Positions 38,043-48,809 of a stretch of 64,000 nucleotides of DNA are shown one piece after another. The notes under the pieces were generated by a model, which ran no database searches, was not told where the DNA came from, and saw only the letters and a program-made list of their open reading frames with translations. Position 1 is the stretch's first letter; every line of letters begins with the position of its first letter. Source of the stretch: Pyropia yezoensis (lineage: Eukaryota; Rhodophyta; Bangiophyceae; Bangiales; Bangiaceae); the NCBI GenBank assembly GCA_009829735.1, contig CM020619.1:23957554-24021553 (forward strand), read 5' to 3'. A program made the translations under genes and the position numbers.

Positions 38043-39960
38043 GGCGGCGGCCGCCGCGTCGCCGTGCCTGCCGCCACCCGGGTGTGGCCGCAACGGCACG
38101 CCGGGGTGGCGATGATGGTGGGGGGACGACGGTGGTGGATGTGGGTGGAGGACAGGGTGGGGAACGACGGTGCGTGCACCCGGAAGAAAAAGCATCTGGT
38201 AGCTGCCAGTGGTCAATGGGTGCTTCTGGGCCTCACGCTGGAGATCACCGTAAAAACAGGGTGCCAAACTATCTTGTACATCGTGTTCCGTGGCGAATTT
38301 TGCGATAGGACGCTCGTCTGGAGCGTCGGAGGGAGACCCATCCGCTCCGAGGCCCCACGAAGTCACCAAGTCGATACAGGCGCGCCACGAGGACGCAGAG
38401 GCTAGCCCAGCCTCCTTTTCGAAGTGGCCGGTGCGTGTGCCATGGTGAGAAGGCGATCTGTCGGACATGGGTTCTCCGCAGAGTGACCTCACGTCATTGC
38501 CGAAAAGAAGGCAGACGACTCTGTTTCTGACACGAACAATCAACGTCCCCGCGGTTCCCACAACACGAGAAAATGGGAGATCATCTGTGGATCAACTGCT
38601 CTTTGCTCGTCCAATGGCAAGCCGCCATGAAATTCCAACTTGTGTGGGGCAGCGTCGAAAGCTCCCTGACGCGGTCTGGAGCCTGCGGCGTTCCGAGCCC
38701 ATTTCAGGCCTGGCCGGTGTCTGCAGCTGCGGCGTTCCAGCCAATTGGGGGCAGGGGCGCTCCCAGTGCCTCAGTTAGCAGATGGATCGGCCGGAAGCCG
38801 ACCTGAGGAATCGTAACGTGCGGCGTTTGCACCCCATTTTAGAGGGCCACCCGGCGCAGTGCGGAGGTTTTTTTAGCGAATAAGTGGGTCACAGAGAGGC
38901 CCACCAGGAGCAACGGAGAGGCCTTCTTTTCGGGCCAGCAGGTGACACGTCCGGCGGGGAGATACAAATCGCGAGCTTTTCCACGTGAGGCAAACGAGAT
39001 GATTGGAGTTCCCGGGCCTGGTGGCTGGAACGTTTTGCCTCAGTCCGACGTAGTGTCCGGACCACCCCCGCCCAGGCTAATGGAACAGTGTCTGAACAGA
39101 CACCGCAAACGCCGCACGTTCTTGTCCGGGCATTTTATAGAAAAGCACGATAGCGAAGAGATGCACGTCATGATTTTTATTTTTGTATCGCGTGCGTTGT
39201 CGTCGAGCTATGAGCATTCTACATCATTCGGCATGTTTTTTATGTCGACCACTCTCCGGGCCAACCACGGCTTCTTATTCATGACGTGGTGCGCTGCCAT
39301 CGAATCATCTGGGCCGGCCTCAGAGGCCTAGAATTGTCGTTTTGAAGGGGGCGACATCACGGCCTCTCGGAACGCCCTCCAGCAGCAGGAGGAAATACAA
39401 GTCAAGATAAAGACAAGAATAATCACAACACGGATATAGCGCACGTCTCGGACCCCAGTTTTTCATGGAAGAACAAGAAGCCACGCAGGCAGCTCCTGAC
39501 AAAAGGACAGAGCATGAGAACAGGCTCCGGTCCTCGTACAATACCTGGCGTTCCGCAAAGAAAGAAAAACGTCGCTCGGGGTGGCCAGATCGCAGCTCAC
39601 GGCCCTGTGGAGTTGTCGACCATTTTGGAGAATGGTCGACATTAGGTACAGATGGGCTAACTAAAACAAAGGCGTACGAGGCTCCTGCCAACGACAATGG
39701 CCAGCGTCCGCAGAGGACCGCCCGCATCCTCTACAATGCCGCCAACGCCCGGCCCCGCGGCTGGCGGCCAGCGTCGCTGGTGAGGCAACGCCCTTCTGGG
39801 TCGCCGACTGGGGAGATTGCCACTGCGGCAGGATGATACGCCCTACCCATCAGACGAGGTCTTGCGCGATGAGGGTGGGGGCCCCTCCCCGGATGTCACC
39901 GTGACGCGTAGGGCGCCCCCATTCCGCCTGGGAGCTAAGGCGCCCTGTCTCCGCCGGCAG
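38043..39960. other. Less GC-rich repeat-like region upstream of the P450 gene
   Basis: No gene is called, although reverse-strand frames near 38190-38460 (for example WRACIDLVTSWGLGADGSPS) have coding-like texture and could be a decayed repeat. It contains the second copy of an inverted 29-bp match (39124-39152) to 33617-33645. It also has a hairpin TGTCGACCATT/AATGGTCGACA (39614-39624 with 39631-39641) and a copy of the recurring TAGCCC..CTGTAC motif on the minus strand (39632-39663). Confidence 0.5.
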
Positions 39961-39961
39961 C

Positions 39962-39968
39962 TATAAAA
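39962..39968 (+). promoter_or_regulatory. TATA-box candidate for the P450 gene
   Basis: TATAAAA stands out in GC-rich surroundings, 170 bp before the P450 start codon and on the coding strand. Confidence 0.5.
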
Positions 39969-40137
39969 ATGTAGGCATGGGTGCCCGTGGGGCAGCCCGT
40001 GTCCGTCCCATCAACGCGTTCTGTTGGTGCATGCTGCTGCGGAGATCGCCGTTTGGGGCACTTCCTGCGGCTCCTCCCCCCCCCTCCCCCCCTCCTCACG
40101 ACCCCGTGACCCCACCGTGGTGACACCCTTCGGCAAG

Positions 40138-42291
40138 ATGCTGCCCGCCAGCCCCTCCCCGTCTGTGCGCTGCCGGCCGCGCCCTCTTGCGGCGGCGGTG
40201 GTGACGGCCACGGCCGCTGCCGCCGCCGCCGCTGCCGCCACGGCGGTCCGGTCGGTGGTCGACAGCGGGAGCGCCGCCGGCACGGCCGCCGCCGCCGCCG
40301 CCGCCCTGCTGGCCGCCACCCTGGCAGCCGTGGCGGCGGCGGTGGGGTGGCCCCGCCTGGCCACCAACACCCTCCACCTCCACGGCTCGGTGCTGCCCAC
40401 CGTGTCGGGCGGCGGGCGGTCCCCCCTGCGGAGCGCCATCGGCGACTTTGTCGCCGCCCGCCGCGCCGGCCGCCTGTGCCACCTCTACCTCCGCTGGCAG
40501 GCGTCGGTCGGCGCCGGCCGCAACTTTCAGGCCTTTTATTTTGGCACCCGCGTCGTCACGCTGGTGTGCGCGCAGGACGTGCGGCACCTACTGGAGCGGG
40601 TGGACCCGCCGCGCAACGTGGCGGCGCTCCGCCACTTTGGCACCCCCATCTCCCCGCGCACCCTCCTGCTGTTGGGGAACGGGGCGGGGGAGCACGCGGC
40701 GATGCGGCGGCTGCTGGCGCCCTACCTCGAGGGGCCCCCCGCCACCGCCGCGGTGCTGGGGATGCTCAACCGGGAGCTGTCGCCCGGGAAGGGGGGGTGG
40801 GGGGGGGGGGCACCCGTGGACGACACGCGGAGTGGCCAGGGGGTGGTATCCCCCCCCGGCGTGTGGACCGCCCGCTTTGACGCGTGGGCCGCGCAGGGCA
40901 CCGCCCTGGACATCGCCGACGTGCTGATGGATCTGACGCTGGGGGTCATTCACGCCCTCATCTTTACGTCGGGCTGGGCCCACGAGGAGGACTGCGCAAA
41001 GGCAAAGAGTACGCTGCAGGACTATTTTACCCTCCAGTACCTGGCGCTGGTGCCCGCCCCGGCGGTGACCGCCCCGGGGCCCCTGCGCACCCTTCGGGAT
41101 GGGGGCGCCTGGTGGGTGGCGTACGTGACGGCCGCAGAGGCCCGCCGCCGGGCAAGGCGGGGCGTGGCGTCCCCGCCGGTGGACCTGTTTGACATCTTCC
41201 TGGCAGACCTGGAGAAGCCGGGGGGGGCCTTTGGGGGGGACTGGCGCCGCATGGCCGCCGACGTGATGGCGCTCATGTCGGCTGGATACGACACAACGGT
41301 AAGGAGGGTGGCGGCGGGTGGGCCGTCGGTGCAGAGGGAGTGGCCGATGGAAAAGGGGACAGAGGGGGGACGCTTTGGGTTCCTGTGTGCCAAACGGGCG
41401 CAGCCACGGACCCGCGCCCGTCGCGCGCGTCGCGTGACGTACGCTTCGACGATTCGGACAGGCGCGGGGTGGATGGGGGTGAGTGGATGGCGGAAGGCGC
41501 CAGCGCACGAGCGTTTCCCTTCGTGATGGCCAGGTGGTGGCCGGCTACACCCACGGGCGCACCCTTTCCCACTCGATGCTGACTGACCCTGACCACGCGT
41601 ACAACGCCATTGATGGGCTTTCCCATCCCCCCCTCATCCTATGCTCCCCTCCACCCCTCGCCGCCGCTCGCCCAACTGTTCCGCTCCCCCCCCCCCCCCC
41701 CCCCCATAGGCCTATGCGCTGTCGTGGGCCATTTACGAGCTCATCTGCCACCCCGACATGGCCGACCGCCTGCGCGCCGAGTACGCCGCCGCCTTCCCCG
41801 CCGACGGCCCCATCACCGCCGCGCACCTTGCCAAACTCCCCTACGCGACCGCCGTCTGGCACGAGACGCTCCGCAAGTACCCGCCGGCGCCCATCACCGC
41901 GCAGCGGGTGCTTGCCGAGGACCTCACCCTCCCGTCCGACGGGTCGGTGCTCCCGGCGGGCACCGCCATTAGCATCCCCGTCTACCTCGTCCACCACAAC
42001 CCGACTGTCTACCCGGCACCCGACACGTTCGACCCCGCCCGGTGGCTGGCCGCCCCCGGCGCCGCCCGCCGGGGGGGGGGGCGGGGGGCCGACCCAGCGG
42101 CGCTGCTCCCCTTTACGATGGGGCCCCACACGTGCCCGGGCCAGCGGGCGAGTGGGGTGGAGTGGAAGGTGGTGCTCGGCGCCCTCCTCCTCCGGTACGA
42201 CCTGCAGGCCGTGGGGGGGGATGTGGAGCTGGAAGCGCGGACGACCCTTCGGCCGGCGGGTCTGCGCGTGCGCCTCCGCCGCCGGGGGTAG
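40138..42291 (+). CDS. Cytochrome P450, two exons (40138-41298, 41710-42291)
   Basis: Haem-thiolate monooxygenase of 580 residues. Family motifs are in order: the I-helix oxygen-binding motif AGYDTT (about 382-387) at the end of exon 1, the K-helix E-x-x-R in HETLRKYPP (Glu439, Arg442), a P-x-x-F-D-P-x-R-W stretch (DTFDPARW), and the haem-binding FTMGPHTCPGQR with Cys529 as the iron ligand. The intron (41299-41709, 411 bp) is GT-AG, phase 0, with a C-rich tract before the acceptor ATAG. It splits the gene just after the I-helix motif. The first in-frame ATG is 40138. The N-terminus is Arg-containing and then long Ala-rich hydrophobic, fitting a membrane anchor or a plastid transit peptide. 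Substrate cannot be told from sequence alone. Confidence 0.93.
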
Positions 42292-43417
42292 GGAGGAGGA
42301 GGGGGCGGGGTGGCCAGCCTCACTTAAATAGGGGGCGCACATGATGTTTGGGAGGCGTGGGGGGGGGGGGAGGGAAGACGAGTGGCTACACGTCCAGTGG
42401 AAACCAGCGCACAGTACAGAGGAGCGCCCGCCTGGCCTGTGGCTAAAGTGATGAGGGATCGCGGGTGGGAGGTGGATGGGGGAGGGCACACCGACGGCTG
42501 GTGTGCGTCTGTGAGCGCCTGTAGCTGCCTGTGTGAGTATTCGTAGTACAGGGTATACCCCCCCCTCTTTGGTAATGGGATTCCCTGCGGACGCGGCGGC
42601 CCCGCGCGCTATTCTTCTCTTTCTTGTTCTCTCCCGCCCCTGCCCCTGAACTATGCTTGGACGACGCGCTGTGCGGCGCCAAGGGGCGTTCCCAAATCGT
42701 ATTGCGCCCGTGGTTGCTCTGCCTCCTCGCGCCCCGCCGGCTGGCGGCTGCCCCCCCGCGTGCTCTGCTCTGGTGGCTGCCACCCCCCGCTCTGTGCGCG
42801 TAGCCCCTCACCACCCCCCCGCACCATCTCTGCCCTCCAAAGAAGGGCGGGGACCGTGAGGAGGGTGAGGACGACGGCGATGGGTCTACGCTTCGCATTA
42901 CCATCAACGCAGCGGGGGGGGCGGGGTCATGCCACCTCCTTGACTATGTGCCCATTGAAGATGAATTGGGGGGCTGATTGACTGTGAATCTGATCTGTGT
43001 GTCGCGGCGTTCCTGGCTCCTATGCCCATCCCTACAGCGCAGCCGGATTAGGTACGGTGGCACCAGCACTCCGGCCCAGACGCGGCCGCCGGCCATGTCC
43101 ACGCGCGCGCCAGCGTTTTCGAGCTGCCTTCTTTACCGTCCCAGACGCGGCCGCCCGCCGTGGCCAGCCGCGCGCCAGCACATCTGCGCTGCCTACATAC
43201 GTACCCTCTGTTGGACACCCACCCAACCGCGAACGTTTCCGCACAAGGCCGACGGCGCGCCACCTCTGGCGAAACCGGCTCGCCCCACCCACCCCCTCGC
43301 CTGTCCGCCCCCCTTGGCGGTCCCGGCCACCCTCCCTGCTCCCCGCCCCGCCCGCGTCGCCCCAAAAGCGCCCGCCCAGTCCCCCGCGCGCCCGCCCGCG
43401 GCGCGGCCGGGCGCGCC
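42292..43417. other. Intergenic region between the P450 and SDR genes
   Basis: It holds a 12-G run near 42360, otherwise mixed sequence, and an imperfect direct repeat of about 40 bp (43074-43114 and 43139-43179, core CCAGACGCGGCCGCC). The repeat lies in the likely SDR promoter or 5' UTR. The SDR frame is open upstream to about 43160 but has no ATG there. Confidence 0.5.
43074..43179. repeat. Imperfect 40-bp direct repeat upstream of the SDR gene
   Basis: Copies at 43074-43114 and 43139-43179 share CCAGACGCGGCCGCC followed by CGCGCGCCAGC a few bases on. Confidence 0.8.
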
Positions 43418-44188
43418 ATGGCCACCCCCCCCCTGGCTGGCAAGGTTGCCCTCGTGACGGGGGGCTCCCGCGGCCTGGGCCGGGCCGCCGCCCTGGCGCT
43501 GGCCGCCCGCGGCGCCGACGTGATCCTCACCTACCGGTCGGCGGCGGCAGCGGCGGCGGCGACGGTGCGCGACGTGGAGGGCCACGGCCGCCGCGCCGTC
43601 GCGCTGCGGGCGGACCTCACCGGCGACAGCGCCGCCGCCCTGGTCGCGGCCGTGGCCGCCACGCTCGACGCCACGTTTGCGGGCGGCCGCCTGGACATCC
43701 TCGTCAACAACGCGGGGATCAACTCGCAGACGCCCTTCCCGGGGGTGACCCTGGCCGAGCTCAACCGGGTCTTCCAGGTCAACTATGCGGCGCCGTACCT
43801 GCTCACGCAGGGCCTGCTGCCGCGCATGGCCGACGGCGGGCGGATTGTCTTTGTCGGGTCGGGCACCTCCCGGTTTGTGGTGCCGCCCATGTCGGCGTAC
43901 GGGCCGCTCAAGGCCGCCGTCGAGTGCCTCGCCCGGTACGTGGCGGCAGAGGTGGGCGACCGGGGCATCACGGCCAACGCGGTGGCGCCCGGGATGCTGG
44001 CCACCGAGTTTAACAAGGAGGGCATGGCCACCCGCCCAGAGGTGACGGACCACATCGCGGGCATGACCGCCCTCGGCCGTATTGGCGAGCCCACCGACGT
44101 GGCGGGCGTCATTGCCTTCTTGTGCAGCCCAGACGCCCAGTGGGTGAATGGGCAGCGGATTGAAGTTGCGGGCGGCATCTACCTGTGA
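43418..44188 (+). CDS. Classical short-chain dehydrogenase/reductase (3-oxoacyl-ACP reductase-like)
   Basis: NAD(P)H-dependent oxidoreductase of 256 residues, the standard size for a classical SDR. The Rossmann motif TGGSRGLG is at 14-21, NNAG at 97-100, and the catalytic set is Ser148, Tyr161 and Lys165 in SAYGPLK. The PG motif after the active site (VAPGMLATEF) and the C-terminal WVNGQRIEVAGG match FabG-like and glucose-1-dehydrogenase-like members. ATG 43418 is the first in-frame ATG and starts exactly at the expected N-terminus. There is no transit peptide from this start, so a cytosolic location is likely unless a non-ATG start is used. Single exon. The substrate is undetermined. Confidence 0.92.
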   Translation: MATPPLAGKVALVTGGSRGLGRAAALALAARGADVILTYRSAAAAAAATVRDVEGHGRRAVALRADLTGDSAAALVAAVAATLDATFAGGRLDILVNNAGINSQTPFPGVTLAELNRVFQVNYAAPYLLTQGLLPRMADGGRIVFVGSGTSRFVVPPMSAYGPLKAAVECLARYVAAEVGDRGITANAVAPGMLATEFNKEGMATRPEVTDHIAGMTALGRIGEPTDVAGVIAFLCSPDAQWVNGQRIEVAGGIYL

Positions 44189-44680
44189 ACCGTCTCGGCA
44201 AGTGCACCGTCGCGTTGACATCAATGGGGGGGAGGGTGGTGTACTGTACAATACTTTTCGTCGCGAGGGTGTTGCGTGGATCGTTGGCCGTCGGACGCTC
44301 CGTCGTGCGCCGCCGATGTTGAATGGACAGGCGCTGACGGCAGTGGTGCGTAGCAGACGTGGGCGTGCTGTACAAAAACGGGACTCGAGTCGACAGCGCG
44401 TGCAGACCTGCTCGGTAGGCGCCCCCCGCTCAGTGCAGTCGACAGCTTCTTGGGGGTGATGGCGGTTCTGCTGTTTTTGCCCTCAGTTCAGTATTACTTT
44501 TGACGTCGAGCTCGATGCCCGGCGGCAGTGCCGCAACGCCGCGACCTCACCCTCCCCTGTGCGGCGGCGGGCAGCCGCCAGCGGTGGGGCGAGGGGATGT
44601 CCGCTTCGGGTGGACGCCAGGGCGAGTGGCGGGTGCTGCCGACAGGGCGCGTCGACGGCCACACGGGCGCCGCAGCTGCA

Positions 44681-44712
<32 letters not shown>

Positions 44713-45254
44713 TGCCGCCGCCGCCAGCCTGGCGCGGGCGGCCCCCCTCTGAGCGGCATGCCTCCTCGGCCGCCTCGGCGGCTGTGACAACGACGGCGGC
44801 AGCGGGGAGGGCGACCGCCGGTGTGTCCCTGTTGGCTGTCGGGGCTCCGCGGGGGTGGCCGCCCCCCGCGGCGGCCGCTCACGTCCACGCTCCTTCCAAG
44901 GGCGGGCGGAACGGCTGTGGACGATGGTGGGGCCACCGTTGCCGGCACGCTGCTGCGGGGGGCGTGTTGTCGGTGACCGTTGGGAAAGGGGGGAAGGGAG
45001 AGGGCGGCGCCGGACGAATGGACCGTGTCGACGTCCGCTCTGCAGGGGACGGGGAGGGCGTGGTGGGCGGGCAGAGGTGGCCGTCGTGGCCGAGGAGGTG
45101 TGTTGGTAAGCGGGTTGGGGACGGGGGGGGGAGACGGAACCCTTTGACGACCGTCGTCGCCGCCCAAGAGGGGGGGGGGGGGGGGGCGGGTCGGGGGCAG
45201 TGGGACAACAGGCGCGGGCGGGGGGGGAAGTCAAGGGGAGCTAGGCGTGTGACC
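44189..45254. other. Intergenic region between SDR and the LRR-like fragment
   Basis: It includes a GTACTGTACA patch at 44241-44255 shortly after the SDR stop, a (GCC)n run near 44687-44727, and G runs near 45170-45187. No gene is supported. Confidence 0.5.
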
Positions 45255-45915
45255 CCTACGGCGGCCACGGCCGCCGCCACCCTCGCCGCCCTCCCCCGCC
45301 TGACCTCCCTCCGCATTACTGGGCCTGTGGAGAAGGCCGCCAAAGACCCGCCATTTGATTTGGAAGCCTTTATTGCGGGCGGCCTGGTCAGGGGGGGGGC
45401 GGTGGTGTACGGGCCGCACAGGCGGCGCGGGTGGTGGCGGCGGTGGGCCCCCGCCTGACGCGCCTCACCCTCCTCGCTGGCCTCCTGGACGTGAGTTCCC
45501 CCCCGAACTGGCCGCCATCCCGTCTGCCTGGGGGGGGCCGGGCGACGTGGAGGGGTGGGCGCTCCCGCGGCTGCAGCGGCTGCAGCTGGCCAACACGGGC
45601 GCCTGGGGCGCCCGCGTGGTGCGGTGTCTGGCCATGCCGTCGTTGGTGGAGCTCCAGCTGTGCGCCGCCACCCGCCTGGTGGACGATGGCGGCGAGCTGC
45701 GGGCCCGCTGTCCCGCCCGCCGACGCGTGGCGCTGTCGTCTTGTGCAGTGTCGGTGGGCGCGCTGATGGCGCTGCGGCGGTCGGGGGTGGGGGGCTTGAC
45801 GCTCCTCGACTGCTCCGTGCACCCGCGGGCGTCGGACCCGTCGCTGGCGGGCCTCCGCGGCTTCACCGCGTTTGGGTGTTGGCATGACCCGTCGGGGAAA
45901 GAGCTGCAGGGATAG
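45255..45915 (+). pseudogene. Leucine-rich-repeat-like gene fragment with frame breaks
   Basis: Three consecutive stretches in different frames look like parts of one LRR (RNI-like) protein: AATLAALPRLTSLRITGP, then GPRLTRLTLLAGLLD, then ALPRLQRLQLANTG ... MPSLVELQLCAATRLVDDGG ... GLTLLDCSVHP, ending at TAG 45913-45915. The switches fall near the G8 tract at about 45391 and the C7 tract at about 45497, so homopolymer errors or real indels may be responsible. No start codon can be assigned. The repeats have the spacing of plant and algal intracellular LRRs that act as protein-binding scaffolds. The function is unknown. Confidence 0.45.
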
Positions 45916-46259
45916 GCCTGCGGGGGGGGCGGGGGGGGTGGCAGCCGGGGAGCTCCCCGCGCCCCTCGAAAGGCGCCAGCATTAGGCTGAGGGCACGCGC
46001 AAGTGAAAGCCGCGCGTTTGCAACAGCACTAGGTCTGCGCAGAAGGACAAAGGTCAAGCCAAAGACTGTTTCACGTGTGTTTGTTGTGATTGCGCACCAA
46101 TAGGTGTGGCCAAGGATGGATTGCAAAGCGGTGTATGAAGAGGGGCAGCACGCCCCCCGCTCCCCTCCCCCCGCCCCACCCCCCGACTCACGGTTTTCAA
46201 CCCCCCTCAACCCGCCGCATCGATGGCCGAGTGCGTGGCCGACCACCCCCGGCACCGAC
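45916..46259. other. Short intergenic region between convergent genes
   Basis: 344 bp, with a less GC-rich centre (46000-46120) that shares words such as GTTTGCAACAGCA with sequence near 11415-11430. No gene is seen. Confidence 0.5.
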
Positions 46260-48809
46260 TCAAGCACACATCCCGTTGACACACGACAGACCCAACCAGC
46301 AGCGGTCGCCCGGCGTCGCGCACGACGCGCCGGCGGGGCCGACCCAGTCAAAGCACCGCAGTTCCTCACCCCCCCCCGGCGTCCTGCGGCAGCTCAAGCC
46401 GTTGGCGCAGCGCTCGTGGGGGCCCCCACACACCCCGTCCGCCTCCACCTCCCGGCCGCAAACGGTGGAGGGTGGCCAGCCGCCGCCGCCGCCGGGGCAC
46501 GACAGGCCGTCACCACAGTCGTCGGTCGAGCCGCAAGGCGCGCCCGCCACCCCCGTCGACGCGCACACCCCACCGTCGGTACAGACGAGGCCGTTCCAGC
46601 ACGCTACGCCCGCGCCGCCACACGACCCGCCGAGGGGCACCCACCGCCGGCACGTTTGCGCGCCCGTGGTGCCGTTGGTGTGGCACCAAAAGTCGTCGAC
46701 GCACCTCTGCCACTCGCCACCACAAGCGCCGCCGCCGCCGACCACCGACCGACACCGGGTGGTCGCGTCCCACCGGCCGGCCACCAGGCCAGCTGGCTCG
46801 CAGACAGACGTGCCGCCTGCCTGCGCACAGTCCTCAGAGGACGTGCAAAAGGCGCCGTCCGTCGTGTCCGACACCGCATTGACGCACGTGCCGTCGGCGC
46901 CGCAGGTCAGGCGCCGCGCGCACTTGACCGTCGACGAGTCGCAGGCCGCCCCAAAGCCGACCCACTCGCGGCACGTCGCGCCCGCCGCACGGGGCCCGCG
47001 CCAGCACTCCCCCTCGACACAGTCCCAGTTGATGTTGCACGCGCCGCCCAGGGGAGCCCGCTTCACGCACACCCCGTCGCGGCACTGGTCGCCCGTGACA
47101 CACTGTTCCAACTCCCAATTGCACGCCCCGCCCGTCGGCACCGACGTCACGCACACCGATTCAGACCATGGCAACGAGGCCGTGCTGCGGCACACAAGCC
47201 CGGCATCGGCGTCGCATTCGTCATCGCGGGAGCAGGAGGCGTTCTTGGGCAACCGCAAGTCATTGCGTTGGCGGCAGGTGCCTAGCACACACGTGAGGTC
47301 GCTCGCACACTGAAGGCCAGAGTTGCACGGGGCGCCCACCGGCCGCTCATAGACGCAGACAAACAGGGATGGGCCATTTCCGGGGCGATACTTGCAAGAG
47401 AGCGTAGCGCCCGTGCCCTCCTCCACAGTCGCCGCGCACGGGGTGTCGTCATTGAACCTGCACGGCTCCAAGGGGCCCGGCAGGGCGCCAGTCGCGGTGC
47501 ACACGCCAGCGATGCAAGAGAGGCCCCCACGCAGGTCACAAAAGCTAAACGTGTCCTCGTCACATGCGCCGCCGGCTGCCACTTCTGTCGTAGCACACAC
47601 CCTCGATTCCCCCACAGATGTGCAGGTGGTACCGTCGCTACAGGTCCGCGCCTCGCGGCACTCGTCTCCGCGAACCGCACGCTCGTCCGTCTGGGCGCAC
47701 ACGCCACCAACGCACGGCAAAGTCCTTGGCGAGCCTGTGGACCCACAGGGTGACGTGAGGGAGCACGACTGCCCCACTGCCTTGGCACGGACACAACGCC
47801 GGTCAAACGGCACATTGACGCCGCCACCAGTGCCCAAGACGGGGATCCCCAGGCACTTCAGGTCGCGCTCAACGCGGTCGCATCTCAAATCAGTACAGTC
47901 GTCACCCTCGACGGGCAAACGGCAGGTACCCGCCACCCCCCCGGGGCACCCGTCGTCCCGGCTACACGTGTTGCCGTCAGCGGTGGTACACACGTAACCC
48001 ACCTCGCAAGCGTCGGCGCCACCACTGGCCCCGCACGCGACGCCAACCAGGCCCTTGGGGGTGCACTTGTCGTCCGAGCCGCACTTGAGGTCGCCCCTAC
48101 AGGTGACATTGTCCCCGTCGTTGGGGCCGGAACACCGGTCACCCGCCACAGGAGCGCGACAGGTGCCCGCCGCCCCTCCCGGGCACTCATTGTCAACACA
48201 CTCGGTGCCGTCGGCGGTGGCGCACACCAAGCCCCGACACGCCGCCGCAGGCGTGCCGCAAACACCGCCCTCCTCGAGTGTGAGTGTCATGCACACACCC
48301 GGGCCGGCCGCCCCCCCGTCAACGACACATTGCAGCCCCTCGTCGGCACACGAGCGGAAGAGGGAGGGGAAGCACCGCTCTCCTGCCGCGGCCGGCAGCA
48401 CCGGCTTGCACCGCCCGTCGCGGCACTCGACGGAGCCCACTTCGCCACCAGCCACCGCATCGGGACACGCCACCTCCGGGCCGCCACAAGCGGCGCCTTC
48501 GGCCACGTACGTGCGGCAGGTGCGCATGCCGGCACCGGCGCCGGGGCCGGCGCGGCACCACAGCGGCGGGCTCACCGCGTAGCCGCCACAGTCATTGTCG
48601 GTGGCACATGGGCTGCCGGCGACGGCGCGGTCTTGGCGGTCCATCACCGCCAACGCCGCCGCCGCCGTGCCCGCCGCCGTGTCCGCTGCGGTGGCCGCAT
48701 CCGTGCCGCCACCGCCAGAGGGAATGGTTGCGGCGCTGGCGCCGGCAGCAGCGGCCGCAGCGGCGGCAACGGCGACAACAACAACCACCATCCAGGACGA
48801 GGACCGCAT
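46260..48809 (-). CDS. Large secreted cysteine-rich repeat protein (Dickkopf-N-like modules)
   Basis: An 849-residue protein with a clear signal peptide (MRSSSWMVVVVVAVAAAAAA, then ASAA). It is followed by a mature chain made almost wholly of short modules with the pattern G-x-x-C-x(5-8)-C-x-x-G-L-x-C-x(5-9)-C, repeated well over ten times (for example CNSGLQCASDLTCVLGTC and CATPGDRCWLGLSC). The cysteines are very numerous and evenly spaced, so all are probably disulfide-bonded outside the cell. The module resembles the Dickkopf N-terminal cysteine-rich type found in many algal and protist secreted proteins. ATG 48809 is chosen because it begins the signal peptide; the frame is open upstream to 48890. 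Single exon of 2.5 kb. The likely site is cell wall or matrix, and the role is unknown. Confidence 0.85.
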   Translation of the reverse strand: MRSSSWMVVVVVAVAAAAAAAAGASAATIPSGGGGTDAATAADTAAGTAAAALAVMDRQDRAVAGSPCATDNDCGGYAVSPPLWCRAGPGAGAGMRTCRTYVAEGAACGGPEVACPDAVAGGEVGSVECRDGRCKPVLPAAAGERCFPSLFRSCADEGLQCVVDGGAAGPGVCMTLTLEEGGVCGTPAAACRGLVCATADGTECVDNECPGGAAGTCRAPVAGDRCSGPNDGDNVTCRGDLKCGSDDKCTPKGLVGVACGASGGADACEVGYVCTTADGNTCSRDDGCPGGVAGTCRLPVEGDDCTDLRCDRVERDLKCLGIPVLGTGGGVNVPFDRRCVRAKAVGQSCSLTSPCGSTGSPRTLPCVGGVCAQTDERAVRGDECREARTCSDGTTCTSVGESRVCATTEVAAGGACDEDTFSFCDLRGGLSCIAGVCTATGALPGPLEPCRFNDDTPCAATVEEGTGATLSCKYRPGNGPSLFVCVYERPVGAPCNSGLQCASDLTCVLGTCRQRNDLRLPKNASCSRDDECDADAGLVCRSTASLPWSESVCVTSVPTGGACNWELEQCVTGDQCRDGVCVKRAPLGGACNINWDCVEGECWRGPRAAGATCREWVGFGAACDSSTVKCARRLTCGADGTCVNAVSDTTDGAFCTSSEDCAQAGGTSVCEPAGLVAGRWDATTRCRSVVGGGGACGGEWQRCVDDFWCHTNGTTGAQTCRRWVPLGGSCGGAGVACWNGLVCTDGGVCASTGVAGAPCGSTDDCGDGLSCPGGGGGWPPSTVCGREVEADGVCGGPHERCANGLSCRRTPGGGEELRCFDWVGPAGASCATPGDRCWLGLSCVNGMCA

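Noticed and set aside
35837..38561. Very long ORFs on both strands across the hexamer array (up to about 820 codons)
   Set aside because: The (CCACCG)n array is open in all six frames, so the length is an artefact. The products are dipeptide repeats joined to unrelated flanking frames.
41299..41526. Read-through of P450 exon 1 to a stop at 41526
   Set aside because: The text after GYDTT loses P450 similarity at a GTAAGG donor, and the K-helix resumes after a proper acceptor at 41709.
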